Shown here one piece after another: positions 53,174-61,251 of a DNA stretch of 64,000 bases. Location of the stretch: contig NZ_FOTF01000004.1 of NCBI RefSeq assembly GCF_900114485.1, positions 175,681-239,680 of the forward strand, read 5' to 3'. This DNA comes from Loktanella salsilacus. GTDB taxonomy: Bacteria; Pseudomonadota; Alphaproteobacteria; Rhodobacterales; Rhodobacteraceae. The position numbers and the translations under genes are program-made. Position 1 is the first letter of the stretch, and every line of letters begins with the position of its first letter. Under the pieces are notes generated by a model that saw nothing but the letters and a program-made list of their open reading frames with translations, searched no databases and was not told the origin of the DNA.

Positions 53174-53836
53174 ATGTCAGAAAACTGGATCGACCGCTTT
53201 CCGGGCCTTGCGGCCTTGGCCCCCGATATTCGTGATACGCTGGTGAACGAAAGCGCCATTGTGTCCGTGCCAAAGGGAACGCGTATCTTTGGTCCGGGGC
53301 AGTCGCCGGAAAACCTGCTGCTGTTGCTTGATGGTGCGGTGCGGGTACATCAGACGTCAGAGCAGGGGCGCGAGATCGTGCTTTACCGCGTGGCTGCTGG
53401 CGAAAGCTGCGTTCTGACAACGGCCTGTATGCTGGCGCACGAGGATTATTCCGCCGAAGGCCATGCTGATACTGATGTGCGGGCCGTTGCGATCCCGCGC
53501 CGGGTCTTTGACGATCTGGTGTCGCGGTCCATCCCGTTCCGCAACTTTGTCTTTGCCGCATATTCGCAGCGGATCACGGACCTGTTTCACGTGATCGAGG
53601 AGATCGCCTTTCAGCGCCTCGATATCCGCCTTGCGCAGCGTCTGCGGGTGCTGGCGGGCGACAAGGACGAGGTACGCACAACGCATCAGGACCTTGCCGT
53701 TGAGCTGGGCTCCGCGCGCGAAGTGATCTCTCGGCAGTTGCAGGAATTCCAGCGGCGCGGGTGGATTTCCCAGTCGCGCGGGCGGATCGAATTGCTTGAT
53801 TCGGCCGCAATCGCCGGATTGGCCGAGGCCGCTTAG
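53174..53836 (+). CDS. Crp/Fnr-family regulator with a two-cysteine effector domain
   Basis: A 220-residue regulator. Residues about 10-125 form the cyclic-nucleotide-like beta roll, then a long dimer helix, then a winged HTH (TTHQDLAVELGSAREVISRQLQEF, about 169-192). It has only two cysteines, C79 and C85 in GESCVLTTACMLA. No FNR-type N-terminal cysteine cluster is present. Next to persulfide-detoxification genes, this pair is a plausible persulfide or sulfide sensor, but that is inference. It is separated from the YgaP-like gene by a 99-base gap that holds a palindrome. Regulators with this ESC...C motif have been linked to sulfur genes in my recollection, though not checked here. Confidence 0.9.
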   Translation: MSENWIDRFPGLAALAPDIRDTLVNESAIVSVPKGTRIFGPGQSPENLLLLLDGAVRVHQTSEQGREIVLYRVAAGESCVLTTACMLAHEDYSAEGHADTDVRAVAIPRRVFDDLVSRSIPFRNFVFAAYSQRITDLFHVIEEIAFQRLDIRLAQRLRVLAGDKDEVRTTHQDLAVELGSAREVISRQLQEFQRRGWISQSRGRIELLDSAAIAGLAEAA

Positions 53837-53863
53837 CACATTTTTACGAATTCGTCGTGGGTT

Positions 53864-53878
53864 GGTGACAACGTCACC
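53864..53878. promoter_or_regulatory. Crp-like palindrome before the sulfur operon
   Basis: GGTGAC-AAC-GTCACC is a perfect 6+3+6 inverted repeat in the gap between the Crp/Fnr gene and the DUF2892 gene, 58 bases before the latter's start. The half-sites resemble the GTGA/TCAC core of Crp sites, with a spacing one base shorter. It is the best operator candidate for the regulator encoded next to it. Confidence 0.55.
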
Positions 53879-53935
53879 GACGGGGCGCTGCTGATACCTT
53901 AAGTGTGAGTCGCAACACATAGAAGGATCAGACCG

Positions 53936-54151
53936 ATGACAAACAATGTTGGCACCACCGATCGTACGTTACGCCTGATTGCAGGGGTGATCCTGCTGGC
54001 CGTGACGTGGATCGCACCGATCGCCGTCTTTCACGGCACAGCAGCTGTTGCGATTGCCACGATCGTTGGCTTGATCTTGGTCGGCACCGCGTTGTTCCGG
54101 TTCTGCCCACTGTACCGCCTGCTTGGCAAAAACACTTGCGCGGTGAAGTGA
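53936..54151 (+). CDS. YgaP-like transmembrane protein (DUF2892)
   Basis: A 71-residue inner-membrane protein with two helices (about 13-32 and 35-55). It starts with a TDRTLRLIAG motif and ends with FCPLYRLLGKNTC (C57 and C68), the conserved cysteine tail of DUF2892. In rhodaneses such as YgaP the same membrane module is fused to a sulfurtransferase. Here it stands alone. AGAAGGA precedes the ATG. The stop overlaps the next start (TGATG), so it opens the pmpAB operon. Confidence 0.85.
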   Translation: MTNNVGTTDRTLRLIAGVILLAVTWIAPIAVFHGTAAVAIATIVGLILVGTALFRFCPLYRLLGKNTCAVK

Positions 54152-54582
54152 TGGAAACTGCGTTCACTCCTTGGCAGTCGCTGGGCGGCGGTGCGTTGAT
54201 TGGTCTGGCTGCTGTCCTGCTGATGGGACTGCACGGCCGCATCTTTGGCGCGACTGGTATCCTGACAGGGCTGATTGCCCCGGCGTCCAAGTCCGACTTT
54301 TCGTGGCGGGCGGTTCTGTTGCTGGGCATGGTCAGTGGGCCACTGTTGGTCTTGGCGATCAGCGGCAGTTTTCCAGCGGTTGATGTGCCGGTGTCAAACC
54401 TGATGCTGGTGCTGGGCGGTTTGCTGGTCGGCGTCGGCGTGACCTTTTCCGCAGGCTGCACATCGGGCCACGGCGTTTGCGGCCTTGCCCGCCTTTCGCC
54501 ACGCTCGCTTGCGTCAGTTCTGACGTTCATGGCGGCGACTGCGGTCACCGTTTACATCATTCGCCACGTGATCGGAGGTTAA
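54151..54582 (+). CDS. YeeE/YedE family protein (PmpA-like)
   Basis: A 143-residue, four-helix membrane protein with the sulfur-transport motif SAGCTSGHGVCG (about 103-114), which contains the cysteines believed to shuttle a sulfur compound in YeeE/TsuA proteins. The split halves PmpA and PmpB are usually encoded together, as here. The likely cargo is thiosulfate or a persulfide sulfur; that follows from related proteins only. The start is ATG 54151, overlapping the DUF2892 stop; a frame back to 54007 is inside that gene. Confidence 0.88.
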   Translation: METAFTPWQSLGGGALIGLAAVLLMGLHGRIFGATGILTGLIAPASKSDFSWRAVLLLGMVSGPLLVLAISGSFPAVDVPVSNLMLVLGGLLVGVGVTFSAGCTSGHGVCGLARLSPRSLASVLTFMAATAVTVYIIRHVIGG

Positions 54583-54586
54583 GATC

Positions 54587-55021
54587 ATGCGTTACATCTC
54601 TCTTTACCTCATTGGCCTGATTTTCGGCACCGGTATTTCCGTGTCGGGCATGGCGAACCCAGCCAAAGTGCTGAACTTCTTTGACGTCGCAGGCACATGG
54701 GACCCCAGCCTTGCCTTTGTGATGGGCGGGGCAGTGATCGTCACGTTCCTTGGCTATCGCTTCGTGCTCAAACGGCCCATGCCGATGATGGAAGAACGTT
54801 TTCATCTGCCCACCAGCCGCGTGATCGATACGCGTTTGCTTGGCGGCTCTGCCGTGTTTGGCATCGGTTGGGGCATCGCGGGCTTTTGCCCCGGCGGTGC
54901 GCTGCCAGCGCTGGGCACCGGATCGCTTGCCGTCTTTATCTTCGTTGGCGCTGCAATAGCGGGTATTTTATTGGCGCGTACTATTACCGCCGCCCGCACA
55001 CCGCGCGCTTTGACAGCCTAA
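54587..55021 (+). CDS. YeeE/YedE family protein (PmpB-like)
   Basis: A 144-residue, four-helix partner of the preceding protein (DUF6691 type). The conserved motif GFCPGGALPALGTG (about 101-114) carries the single key cysteine, opposed to the two cysteines of PmpA. GGAGG at 54574-54578 sets the ATG. Together the two small proteins should form one full YeeE-like channel in the inner membrane that moves a reduced sulfur compound. Confidence 0.88.
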   Translation: MRYISLYLIGLIFGTGISVSGMANPAKVLNFFDVAGTWDPSLAFVMGGAVIVTFLGYRFVLKRPMPMMEERFHLPTSRVIDTRLLGGSAVFGIGWGIAGFCPGGALPALGTGSLAVFIFVGAAIAGILLARTITAARTPRALTA

Positions 55022-55034
55022 AAGGACACCTGAA

Positions 55035-55919
55035 ATGACTGATTTTCCCGTCGATATGACCGTCAAACCCGAAGTGACCGCATTCTTTGACGATGCGACC
55101 AACACGATCAGCTATGTGGTCAAGGACCCAAACTCGACGTCCTGCGCGATCATCGACAGCGTGATGGACATCGATTATTTCGCTGGGCGTATCACCTATG
55201 ATCACGCTGATAAGATGATCGCCTTTGTACGTGACAACGGCCTGACACTGGAATGGCAGATCGAAACCCACGTCCACGCCGACCACCTGTCCGCTGCGCC
55301 CTATATTCAGGACGCGCTGGGCGGAAAAATAGGCATCGGCGACAAGATCATGGTCGTGCAGGAAACCTTTGGCAAAATCTTTAACGAAGGCACGGAATTC
55401 CAGCGCGACGGCTCGCAGTTTGATGCGCTGTTCAAGGATGGCGACACCTATAACATCGGCGGCATGAAGGCGTTTGCGATCTACACGCCGGGTCATACGC
55501 CAGCCTGCATGGTGCATGTCATCGGCGACGCCGCCTTTGTTGGTGACACGCTGTTCATGCCTGACGGCGGATCGGCCCGCGCCGATTTCCCCGGCGGTGA
55601 TGCCGCCACGCTTTACGACAGCATCCAGCGTGTGCTGACCCTGCCGGACGATATGCGTCTGTTCATGTGCCACGATTACGGCCCGAATGGCCGCGATATT
55701 CAGTGGGAAACCACTGTTGGCGACGAACGCGAGCACAATATCCATGTCGGCAAAGGGGCCACGAAAGAAGAGTTCGTGAAATTCCGCACCGAACGAGATG
55801 CGACGCTGGCCGTGCCAAAGCTAATTATTCCATCCCTGCAAGTAAACATGCGGGCCGGTGAAATGCCCCGGGATAAAGACGGCAACATGGTACTGAAAGT
55901 GCCGGTTAACGGCCTTTAA
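55035..55919 (+). CDS. MBL-fold persulfide dioxygenase-like protein
   Basis: A 294-residue metallo-beta-lactamase-fold protein of the ETHE1/Blh type. It would oxidise glutathione persulfide (GSSH) to sulfite and glutathione with one mononuclear iron. The metal motif THVHADHLSA (HxHxDH), a His in YTPGHTPACMVH, and the later Asp in GDTLFMPD are visible. The late MCHDYGPNG supplies the last His. It is next to the SQR fusion, the usual partner that produces the persulfide. AAAGGA precedes the ATG. Confidence 0.91.
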   Translation: MTDFPVDMTVKPEVTAFFDDATNTISYVVKDPNSTSCAIIDSVMDIDYFAGRITYDHADKMIAFVRDNGLTLEWQIETHVHADHLSAAPYIQDALGGKIGIGDKIMVVQETFGKIFNEGTEFQRDGSQFDALFKDGDTYNIGGMKAFAIYTPGHTPACMVHVIGDAAFVGDTLFMPDGGSARADFPGGDAATLYDSIQRVLTLPDDMRLFMCHDYGPNGRDIQWETTVGDEREHNIHVGKGATKEEFVKFRTERDATLAVPKLIIPSLQVNMRAGEMPRDKDGNMVLKVPVNGL

Positions 55920-55944
55920 TGGCCAATTGGGAAGGTTGTCAGCA

Positions 55945-57615
55945 ATGGATATCAGGGAACTGACAGAAGGCGTCTCTGTCGCGCCGCAGATCGCGGTGGA
56001 CGACATGGCCGCGATCAAGGCCGCTGGTTTTGCCAGCGTCATCAGCAACCGCCCCGACGGCGAAGAGGCTGGTCAGCCATCCTTTGCCGACATCAAGGCG
56101 GCGGCAGAAGCGGCGGGCCTGCAGGCCCTGCATATGCCCGTTGTGTCTGGTCAGATCGCGCAGGCTGATGTTGCTGCCTTTGGCGCGGCGCTGACGTCCT
56201 TGCCGGGCCCGGTGCTGGCCTTTTGCAAATCCGGCACGCGGGCGGCGACGCTTTGGACCCGCTCGCAAGCCGGACAGCGGCCCGTGGCAGAGCTTTTAGC
56301 GCGCACAAATGCGGCTGGCTACGACATGGGTGCGACGGTCGCTGCGATGGCTGAAACTGCACCCCCTGCGCTGGCAGAGCCTGATGTCCGCTCTGACATC
56401 GTCATCGTGGGGGCAGGGTCTGCCGGAATTGCGGTAGCGGCTAGTTTGCTAGCCCGCGACGGCGGTCTTGATATCACCATCATCGACCCTGCCGACGTTC
56501 ATTATTACCAGCCCGGCTGGACGATGGTTGGCGGTGGTGTCTTTGATGCCGCGCAAACCAAACGTATGATGGGACCACTGATCCCTGACGCTGTCACTTG
56601 GATCAAGGCCGGGGTGGCGGAATTTCTGCCCGATGCCGATGCTGTCGTCTTGGGTGACGGGCGCGTTGTCGGCTACAAGCGTTTGATTGTGTGTCCGGGA
56701 CTTGAACTGCATTGGGACGGTATCGCGGGGCTCAAGGACACGCTGGGCCGCAATGGCGTCACCTCGAACTATCGCTACGATCTAGCACCTTATACTTGGG
56801 AACTTGTGCAGGGGCTGAATAAGGGCAAGGCGATCTTTACCCAGCCCGCGATGCCAATCAAATGTGCCGGTGCGCCGCAAAAGGCGATGTATCTGTCCGG
56901 CGATGCGTGGTTTCGGCGCGGCGTGCTGAAAGACATCGACATTCAGTTCATGAACGCGGGCGGCGTGTTGTTCGGGGTCAAGGACTATGTCCCGGCACTA
57001 ATGGACTATGTCGCCAAGTATGACGTGTCGCTGAACTTTTTCCATACGCTGACAGCCGTGGACGGGGCGGCAAAGACGGCGACCTTTAAGGTCGGCACCC
57101 CCGGCTCTGACCCGAAAGAGGTCACCGTTGATTTCGACATGATCCACGTTTGCCCTCCGCAACGCGCGCCAGCCTTTATCCGCGAGTCCGCGTTGGCGGA
57201 TGCGGCGGGCTGGGTCGATGTCGATCAAGCCACCCTGCGCCATAAGACATACTGCAATATCTGGAGCCTTGGCGACGTGATGAACGCCCCCAATGCCAAG
57301 ACAATGGCGGCCGCGCGCAAGCAGGCCCCGGTCGTCGCGGTCAATGTTCTGGCCGATATCGCAGGCAAATCTGCTGTTGGGATCTATGACGGTTATGGCT
57401 CGTGCCCGCTGACGGTCGAGAGGGGCAAGATCGTGCTTGCAGAATTTGGCTATGGCGGCGCGTTGCTGCCTAGTTTTCCAGAATGGCTGATCGATGGCAC
57501 CAAACCCAGCCGTCTGGCTTGGGCGCTGAAAGCGCAGGCTCTGCCGCAGGTTTATTGGCATGCCATGCTCAAGGGGCGCGAATGGATGGCCGGGCCGGAA
57601 AAAGCGCCGCTCTGA
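55945..57615 (+). CDS. DUF442 domain fused to sulfide:quinone oxidoreductase
   Basis: A 556-residue fusion. Residues 1 to about 110 form the DUF442 (TIGR01244) phosphatase/rhodanese-like domain with a loop CKSGTR (C94-R99). Residues about 150-540 form an SQR-type flavoprotein with GAGSAG (156-161) for FAD and the catalytic cysteines C307 (KCAGAPQK) and C403 (HVCPPQRAP). C250 may be the third sulfur-handling cysteine. It oxidises sulfide with quinone and hands the sulfur on, probably to glutathione or the fused domain. The DUF442 module is elsewhere encoded fused to the MBL protein (Blh). Start at ATG 55945; a frame six codons longer has no better site. Confidence 0.9.
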   Translation: MDIRELTEGVSVAPQIAVDDMAAIKAAGFASVISNRPDGEEAGQPSFADIKAAAEAAGLQALHMPVVSGQIAQADVAAFGAALTSLPGPVLAFCKSGTRAATLWTRSQAGQRPVAELLARTNAAGYDMGATVAAMAETAPPALAEPDVRSDIVIVGAGSAGIAVAASLLARDGGLDITIIDPADVHYYQPGWTMVGGGVFDAAQTKRMMGPLIPDAVTWIKAGVAEFLPDADAVVLGDGRVVGYKRLIVCPGLELHWDGIAGLKDTLGRNGVTSNYRYDLAPYTWELVQGLNKGKAIFTQPAMPIKCAGAPQKAMYLSGDAWFRRGVLKDIDIQFMNAGGVLFGVKDYVPALMDYVAKYDVSLNFFHTLTAVDGAAKTATFKVGTPGSDPKEVTVDFDMIHVCPPQRAPAFIRESALADAAGWVDVDQATLRHKTYCNIWSLGDVMNAPNAKTMAAARKQAPVVAVNVLADIAGKSAVGIYDGYGSCPLTVERGKIVLAEFGYGGALLPSFPEWLIDGTKPSRLAWALKAQALPQVYWHAMLKGREWMAGPEKAPL

Positions 57616-57624
57616 ACCGATTAT

Positions 57625-57648
57625 CGCGCCGGGGCCCATCCCGGCGCG
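57625..57648 (+). repeat. Intercistronic hairpin between SQR fusion and SulP
   Basis: A 9-bp GC-rich perfect stem, CGCGCCGGG (57625-57633) with CCCGGCGCG (57640-57648), has a six-base loop. It is in the 54-base gap and ends 21 bases before the SulP start. No T-tract follows, so it may be an mRNA-stability or attenuation element rather than a terminator. Confidence 0.5.
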
Positions 57649-57669
57649 TCATACATTGAAAGCACTGCC

Positions 57670-59403
57670 ATGACGACGAATGCCTTAGCCCGTTATCTGC
57701 CAATCCTAACTTGGGGTCGGACCTATAATCGCGAAAACCTGTCCAACGATCTGGTCGCCGCTGTGATTGTGACGATCATGCTGATTCCGCAATCGCTGGC
57801 TTATGCGATGCTGGCAGGCCTGCCACCAGAGGCGGGGCTTTACGCGTCAATCGCGCCGATTATCCTATACGCGATCTTTGGCACCAGCCGCGCGCTGGCG
57901 GTCGGACCGGTGGCGGTCGTGTCGCTGATGACGGCGGCGGCGATTGGGAATATCGCGGACCAAGGCACCATGGGCTATGCTGTTGCCGCGCTGACGCTGG
58001 CGGGGCTGTCGGGCGTGATGATGCTGCTGATGGGGATCCTGCGGCTTGGTTTTTTGGCAAATTTTCTGTCGCATCCCGTCGTGGCGGGTTTCATCACCGC
58101 CTCTGGCATCTTGATCGCGCTGAGCCAGCTTAAGCATATTCTTGGCATCAGCGCCTCTGGCGATACGCTGCCAGAGCTGGTGGAGACGCTTTTTGCCCAC
58201 TTAGGCGATGTGAACCTGATCACGCTGATCATCGGCGTAGGGGCGACCGCCTTTTTGTTCTGGGTGCGTAAAGGCCTGAACCCACTGCTGCGCAGCTATG
58301 GGATTAAGCCGGCCTTGGCTGGTGCGCTGACCAAGGCTGGTCCGGTGTTGGCTGTGGTCGTGACAACTGTTGCCGTATGGGTGTTCGGCTTGTCGGATCA
58401 CGGCGTCAAAATTGTGGGCAGCGTCCCGCAAAGCTTGCCGCCGTTGACGATGCCGTCGATCTCTCCAACACTGGTGGGGCAGTTGTTGCTGCCTGCGCTG
58501 CTGATTTCAGTCATCGGGTTTGTGGAATCGATCTCGGTTGCGCAGACCTTGGCGGCGAAGAAACGTCAGCGGATTGACCCCGATCAAGAACTGATCGGCC
58601 TTGGCGCGGCCAACGTCGCCGCCGCTTTTACAGGTGGCTTCCCGGTAACGGGCGGGTTTAGCCGGTCGGTGGTGAACTATGACGCCGGGGCCGAAACGCC
58701 GGCTGCCGGTGCCTATACCGCTGTTGGCCTTGCGATTGCCGCCTTTGCGCTGACACCGCTGATCTATTTTCTGCCGACTGCGACGCTGGCCGCGACGATC
58801 ATTGTGGCCGTGCTGTCGCTGGTCGATTTTTCGATCCTGCGCACAAGCTGGTCCTATTCGCGCGCTGATTTCGCCGCCGTGCTTGTGACGATCCTGGCGA
58901 CTCTATGGTTCGGCGTGGAAACGGGCGTGTCGGCCGGTGTGATCCTGTCGATCCTGCTGCACCTGTACAAAACGTCCAAGCCGCATATCGCAGAGGTCGG
59001 CTGCGTGCCCGGCACCCAGCACTTCCGCAATATCAACCGCCATGATGTCCAGACCAACCCGGCCATCCTGACCCTACGCATCGACGAAAGCCTGTATTTC
59101 GTGAATGCCCGCTACCTAGAGGATTATGTGCTGGACCGCGTCGTGCGCGACAAAGCCATCAAGGACGTCATCCTGATGTGCTCTGCTGTGAACGATATCG
59201 ATTTCAGTGCGCTTGAAAGCCTTGAATCGCTCAGCGCGCGGCTGTCGGATATGGGCATCCGCCTGAGCATGTCCGAGGTGAAAGGCCCCGTGATGGACCG
59301 CCTGCAGCGCAGTGATTTCCTGACGCATATGACGGGAAAAGTGTACCTGTCGCAGTATGAAGCGATTGAAAGTCTGCGCGATCCGCAGCCGGTGGTCAGC
59401 TGA
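57670..59403 (+). CDS. SulP-family inorganic anion transporter with STAS domain
   Basis: A 577-residue membrane protein (SLC26/SulP). The first helix region IMLIPQSLAYAMLAGLPPEAGLYAS is the family signature. About 10-14 helices run to near residue 440, then a cytoplasmic STAS domain ending near 560 (LRIDESLYFVNARYLED). The location behind sulfide/persulfide genes suggests export or import of sulfate or sulfite. SulP proteins also carry bicarbonate, so the substrate is not settled. Confidence 0.92.
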   Translation: MTTNALARYLPILTWGRTYNRENLSNDLVAAVIVTIMLIPQSLAYAMLAGLPPEAGLYASIAPIILYAIFGTSRALAVGPVAVVSLMTAAAIGNIADQGTMGYAVAALTLAGLSGVMMLLMGILRLGFLANFLSHPVVAGFITASGILIALSQLKHILGISASGDTLPELVETLFAHLGDVNLITLIIGVGATAFLFWVRKGLNPLLRSYGIKPALAGALTKAGPVLAVVVTTVAVWVFGLSDHGVKIVGSVPQSLPPLTMPSISPTLVGQLLLPALLISVIGFVESISVAQTLAAKKRQRIDPDQELIGLGAANVAAAFTGGFPVTGGFSRSVVNYDAGAETPAAGAYTAVGLAIAAFALTPLIYFLPTATLAATIIVAVLSLVDFSILRTSWSYSRADFAAVLVTILATLWFGVETGVSAGVILSILLHLYKTSKPHIAEVGCVPGTQHFRNINRHDVQTNPAILTLRIDESLYFVNARYLEDYVLDRVVRDKAIKDVILMCSAVNDIDFSALESLESLSARLSDMGIRLSMSEVKGPVMDRLQRSDFLTHMTGKVYLSQYEAIESLRDPQPVVS

Positions 59404-59444
59404 CGGCTTTGACACCGGCGGCGGGGCGTGCGCATCATCCTTGC

Positions 59445-60674
59445 ATGCGCATATTTATCCTGATCCTTGTTCTGCTGTGGCCGTCCTTTGGGGCGGCCCA
59501 GTCCCGTGCGGCGGTCGATGCACAGTTTCGCGGATGGCTGGAACAGGTGGTCTGGCCGCGTGCGCAGCAAAAGGGCGTCGCGCGGGGCACATTTGACGCG
59601 GCTTTTTCTGGTGTCGCATTGAACTGGGATCTGCCCGATCTGGTCCCGCCGGGGATGGTGCCGCCTGCGCAGCAGGTGCAGCGGCAAAGTGAGTTCGGTG
59701 CGCCGGGCAAGTATTTCAGCCGCGGCGGTGTTGATGGGGCGACCAGCGTTGGCCGCCAGATGGCCCGGCAGCATGCGACGACTTTGGCGGCGGTAGAGCG
59801 GGCGACGGGTGTGCCGGGCCGGATCATCCTTGCAATCTGGGGCCGTGAAAGCGGCTATGGTCGCGCTGATATCCCCCATGATGCTTTTCAAGTGCTGGGC
59901 ACCAAGGCATTCATGTCCACCCGCGCGCCCTATTTTCTGGACGAGCTGGTTGCCGCTTTGCAGATCGCGCAGCGCGGGGCATCGCCGCGGGGTATGAAAA
60001 GCAGTTGGGCGGGCGCGATGGGCCAGCCGCAGTTCATGCCAAGCAACTATTTGTCGTATGCTGCCGATGGTGACGGCGACGGACGGGCGGATATTTGGAA
60101 TTCTGCCCCCGATACGATTGCGTCGATCGGCACCTATCTTGCGCGCCACGGCTGGCAGCCCGGCCGCGATTGGGGGTTCGAGGTGTCATTGCCGTCGCAG
60201 GTGTCTTGCGCGCTAGAGGGGCCTGACCAAGGGCGACGCATTGCGGATTGGGCTGCTATGGGCGTGACGCGCGTGGGCAGCAAAGCGTTTCCGGCGCATG
60301 AGCTGGCAGGCGAAGGGTATCTGATGCTGCCAGCCGGGCGCAGCGGCCCGGCCTTTATCGTGACGCCGAATTTCTATGTGCTGAAGGATTACAACACGAG
60401 CGATCTGTATGCCTTGTTCGTCGGTCATGTTGGCGACCGTATTCAATATGGCGTTGGCGATTTCGCAGGGCAGTGGGGGAATGTTGGCGGGCTGCTGCGG
60501 TCTGATGTGGCTGCGATGCAGCGGGCCTTGATCCGGCAGGGGCTGGATACAGGGGGCGACGACGGACTCGCTGGTTTTCGCACGCGCCGCGCCATCGGAC
60601 AGTGGCAGGTCGCCACGGGCCGGGCGCAGACTTGCTTTCCTGACGCTGGCATCGTGGCGGCGCTGACGCGCTAA
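59445..60674 (+). CDS. Lytic murein transglycosylase, MltB-like (GH103)
   Basis: A 409-residue periplasmic enzyme that cleaves peptidoglycan to leave 1,6-anhydromuramic acid. The signal peptide (FILILVLLWPSFGAAQS) ends near residue 19. The GH103/SLT_2 domain has the catalytic Glu in AIWGRESGYG and the substrate groove GAMGQPQFMPSNYLSYA, ADGDGDGRADIW. A C-terminal PG_binding_1 repeat (AAMQRALIRQGLDTGGDDGLAG) follows. The start at ATG 59445 is chosen because it opens the signal peptide; a TTG at 59409 is possible. The gene ends where the CIA30 gene ends on the opposite strand. Confidence 0.91.
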   Translation: MRIFILILVLLWPSFGAAQSRAAVDAQFRGWLEQVVWPRAQQKGVARGTFDAAFSGVALNWDLPDLVPPGMVPPAQQVQRQSEFGAPGKYFSRGGVDGATSVGRQMARQHATTLAAVERATGVPGRIILAIWGRESGYGRADIPHDAFQVLGTKAFMSTRAPYFLDELVAALQIAQRGASPRGMKSSWAGAMGQPQFMPSNYLSYAADGDGDGRADIWNSAPDTIASIGTYLARHGWQPGRDWGFEVSLPSQVSCALEGPDQGRRIADWAAMGVTRVGSKAFPAHELAGEGYLMLPAGRSGPAFIVTPNFYVLKDYNTSDLYALFVGHVGDRIQYGVGDFAGQWGNVGGLLRSDVAAMQRALIRQGLDTGGDDGLAGFRTRRAIGQWQVATGRAQTCFPDAGIVAALTR

Positions 60675-61135
60675 GCGCGATATAGCCGCACTGCCGCAAC
60701 GCTCACATCTGCCGCAAAGGCGTGACCGATGGCGACAATGCCAAGGCGGCGCAGGTTTGCTGGATTGAACGGTGCGTCCGTGCGGTGCGCCTCGAATGCG
60801 GCGAAGGGCAGTCTATAGCTGCCCCAGTCCGGTCCGGGCGTAAAGGCCGTGCGATAGGATTGCCAAGGCCGGGTCAGGTCTGTGGTGCGCAGGCGTATGT
60901 CATAGGCTTCGCCGTTCCCGGTGGCATCAACCTCTAGCCCTGTGAAACCCAGCGCCTGCACCTCGGGCGGCAGATCGGCGGCCATCTGGATAAAGCCGCC
61001 GTCGTTTTCCAGCGACACCTGTCCCGTAAGCTGCACAGCGTCGCGGCCTTTGATGACAGCTGCCGTGATCTTACCGCGCGACACGCCGCCCATCACGGTG
61101 TCGGCCACGTATTCCCAGTTCAGGTTCAATTCCAT
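60671..61135 (-). CDS. CIA30-domain protein
   Basis: A 154-residue protein of the CIA30/NDUFAF1 family (PF08547). It opens [19 protein letters not shown], with the VMGGVS motif of the family, and continues with the galactose-binding-like strands ([30 protein letters not shown]). Mitochondrial CIA30 helps assemble complex I, but bacterial copies are of unknown role. Convergent with the lytic transglycosylase: the two stop codons overlap in a four-base stretch. A frame back to 61222 exists but the start at 61135 gives the domain's usual opening. Confidence 0.82.
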   Translation of the reverse strand: MELNLNWEYVADTVMGGVSRGKITAAVIKGRDAVQLTGQVSLENDGGFIQMAADLPPEVQALGFTGLEVDATGNGEAYDIRLRTTDLTRPWQSYRTAFTPGPDWGSYRLPFAAFEAHRTDAPFNPANLRRLGIVAIGHAFAADVSVAAVRLYRA

Positions 61136-61251
61136 CGCGCTCTCCTTATGTTCAGCATGATCTAGCGCAGTTGCGCCCGGATCAACGCCGCTCTTGGCGA
61201 CCAGCGATCCGGGGGATATCACACAGGTCCAATCGCAAAGGAGCCTGCCCC

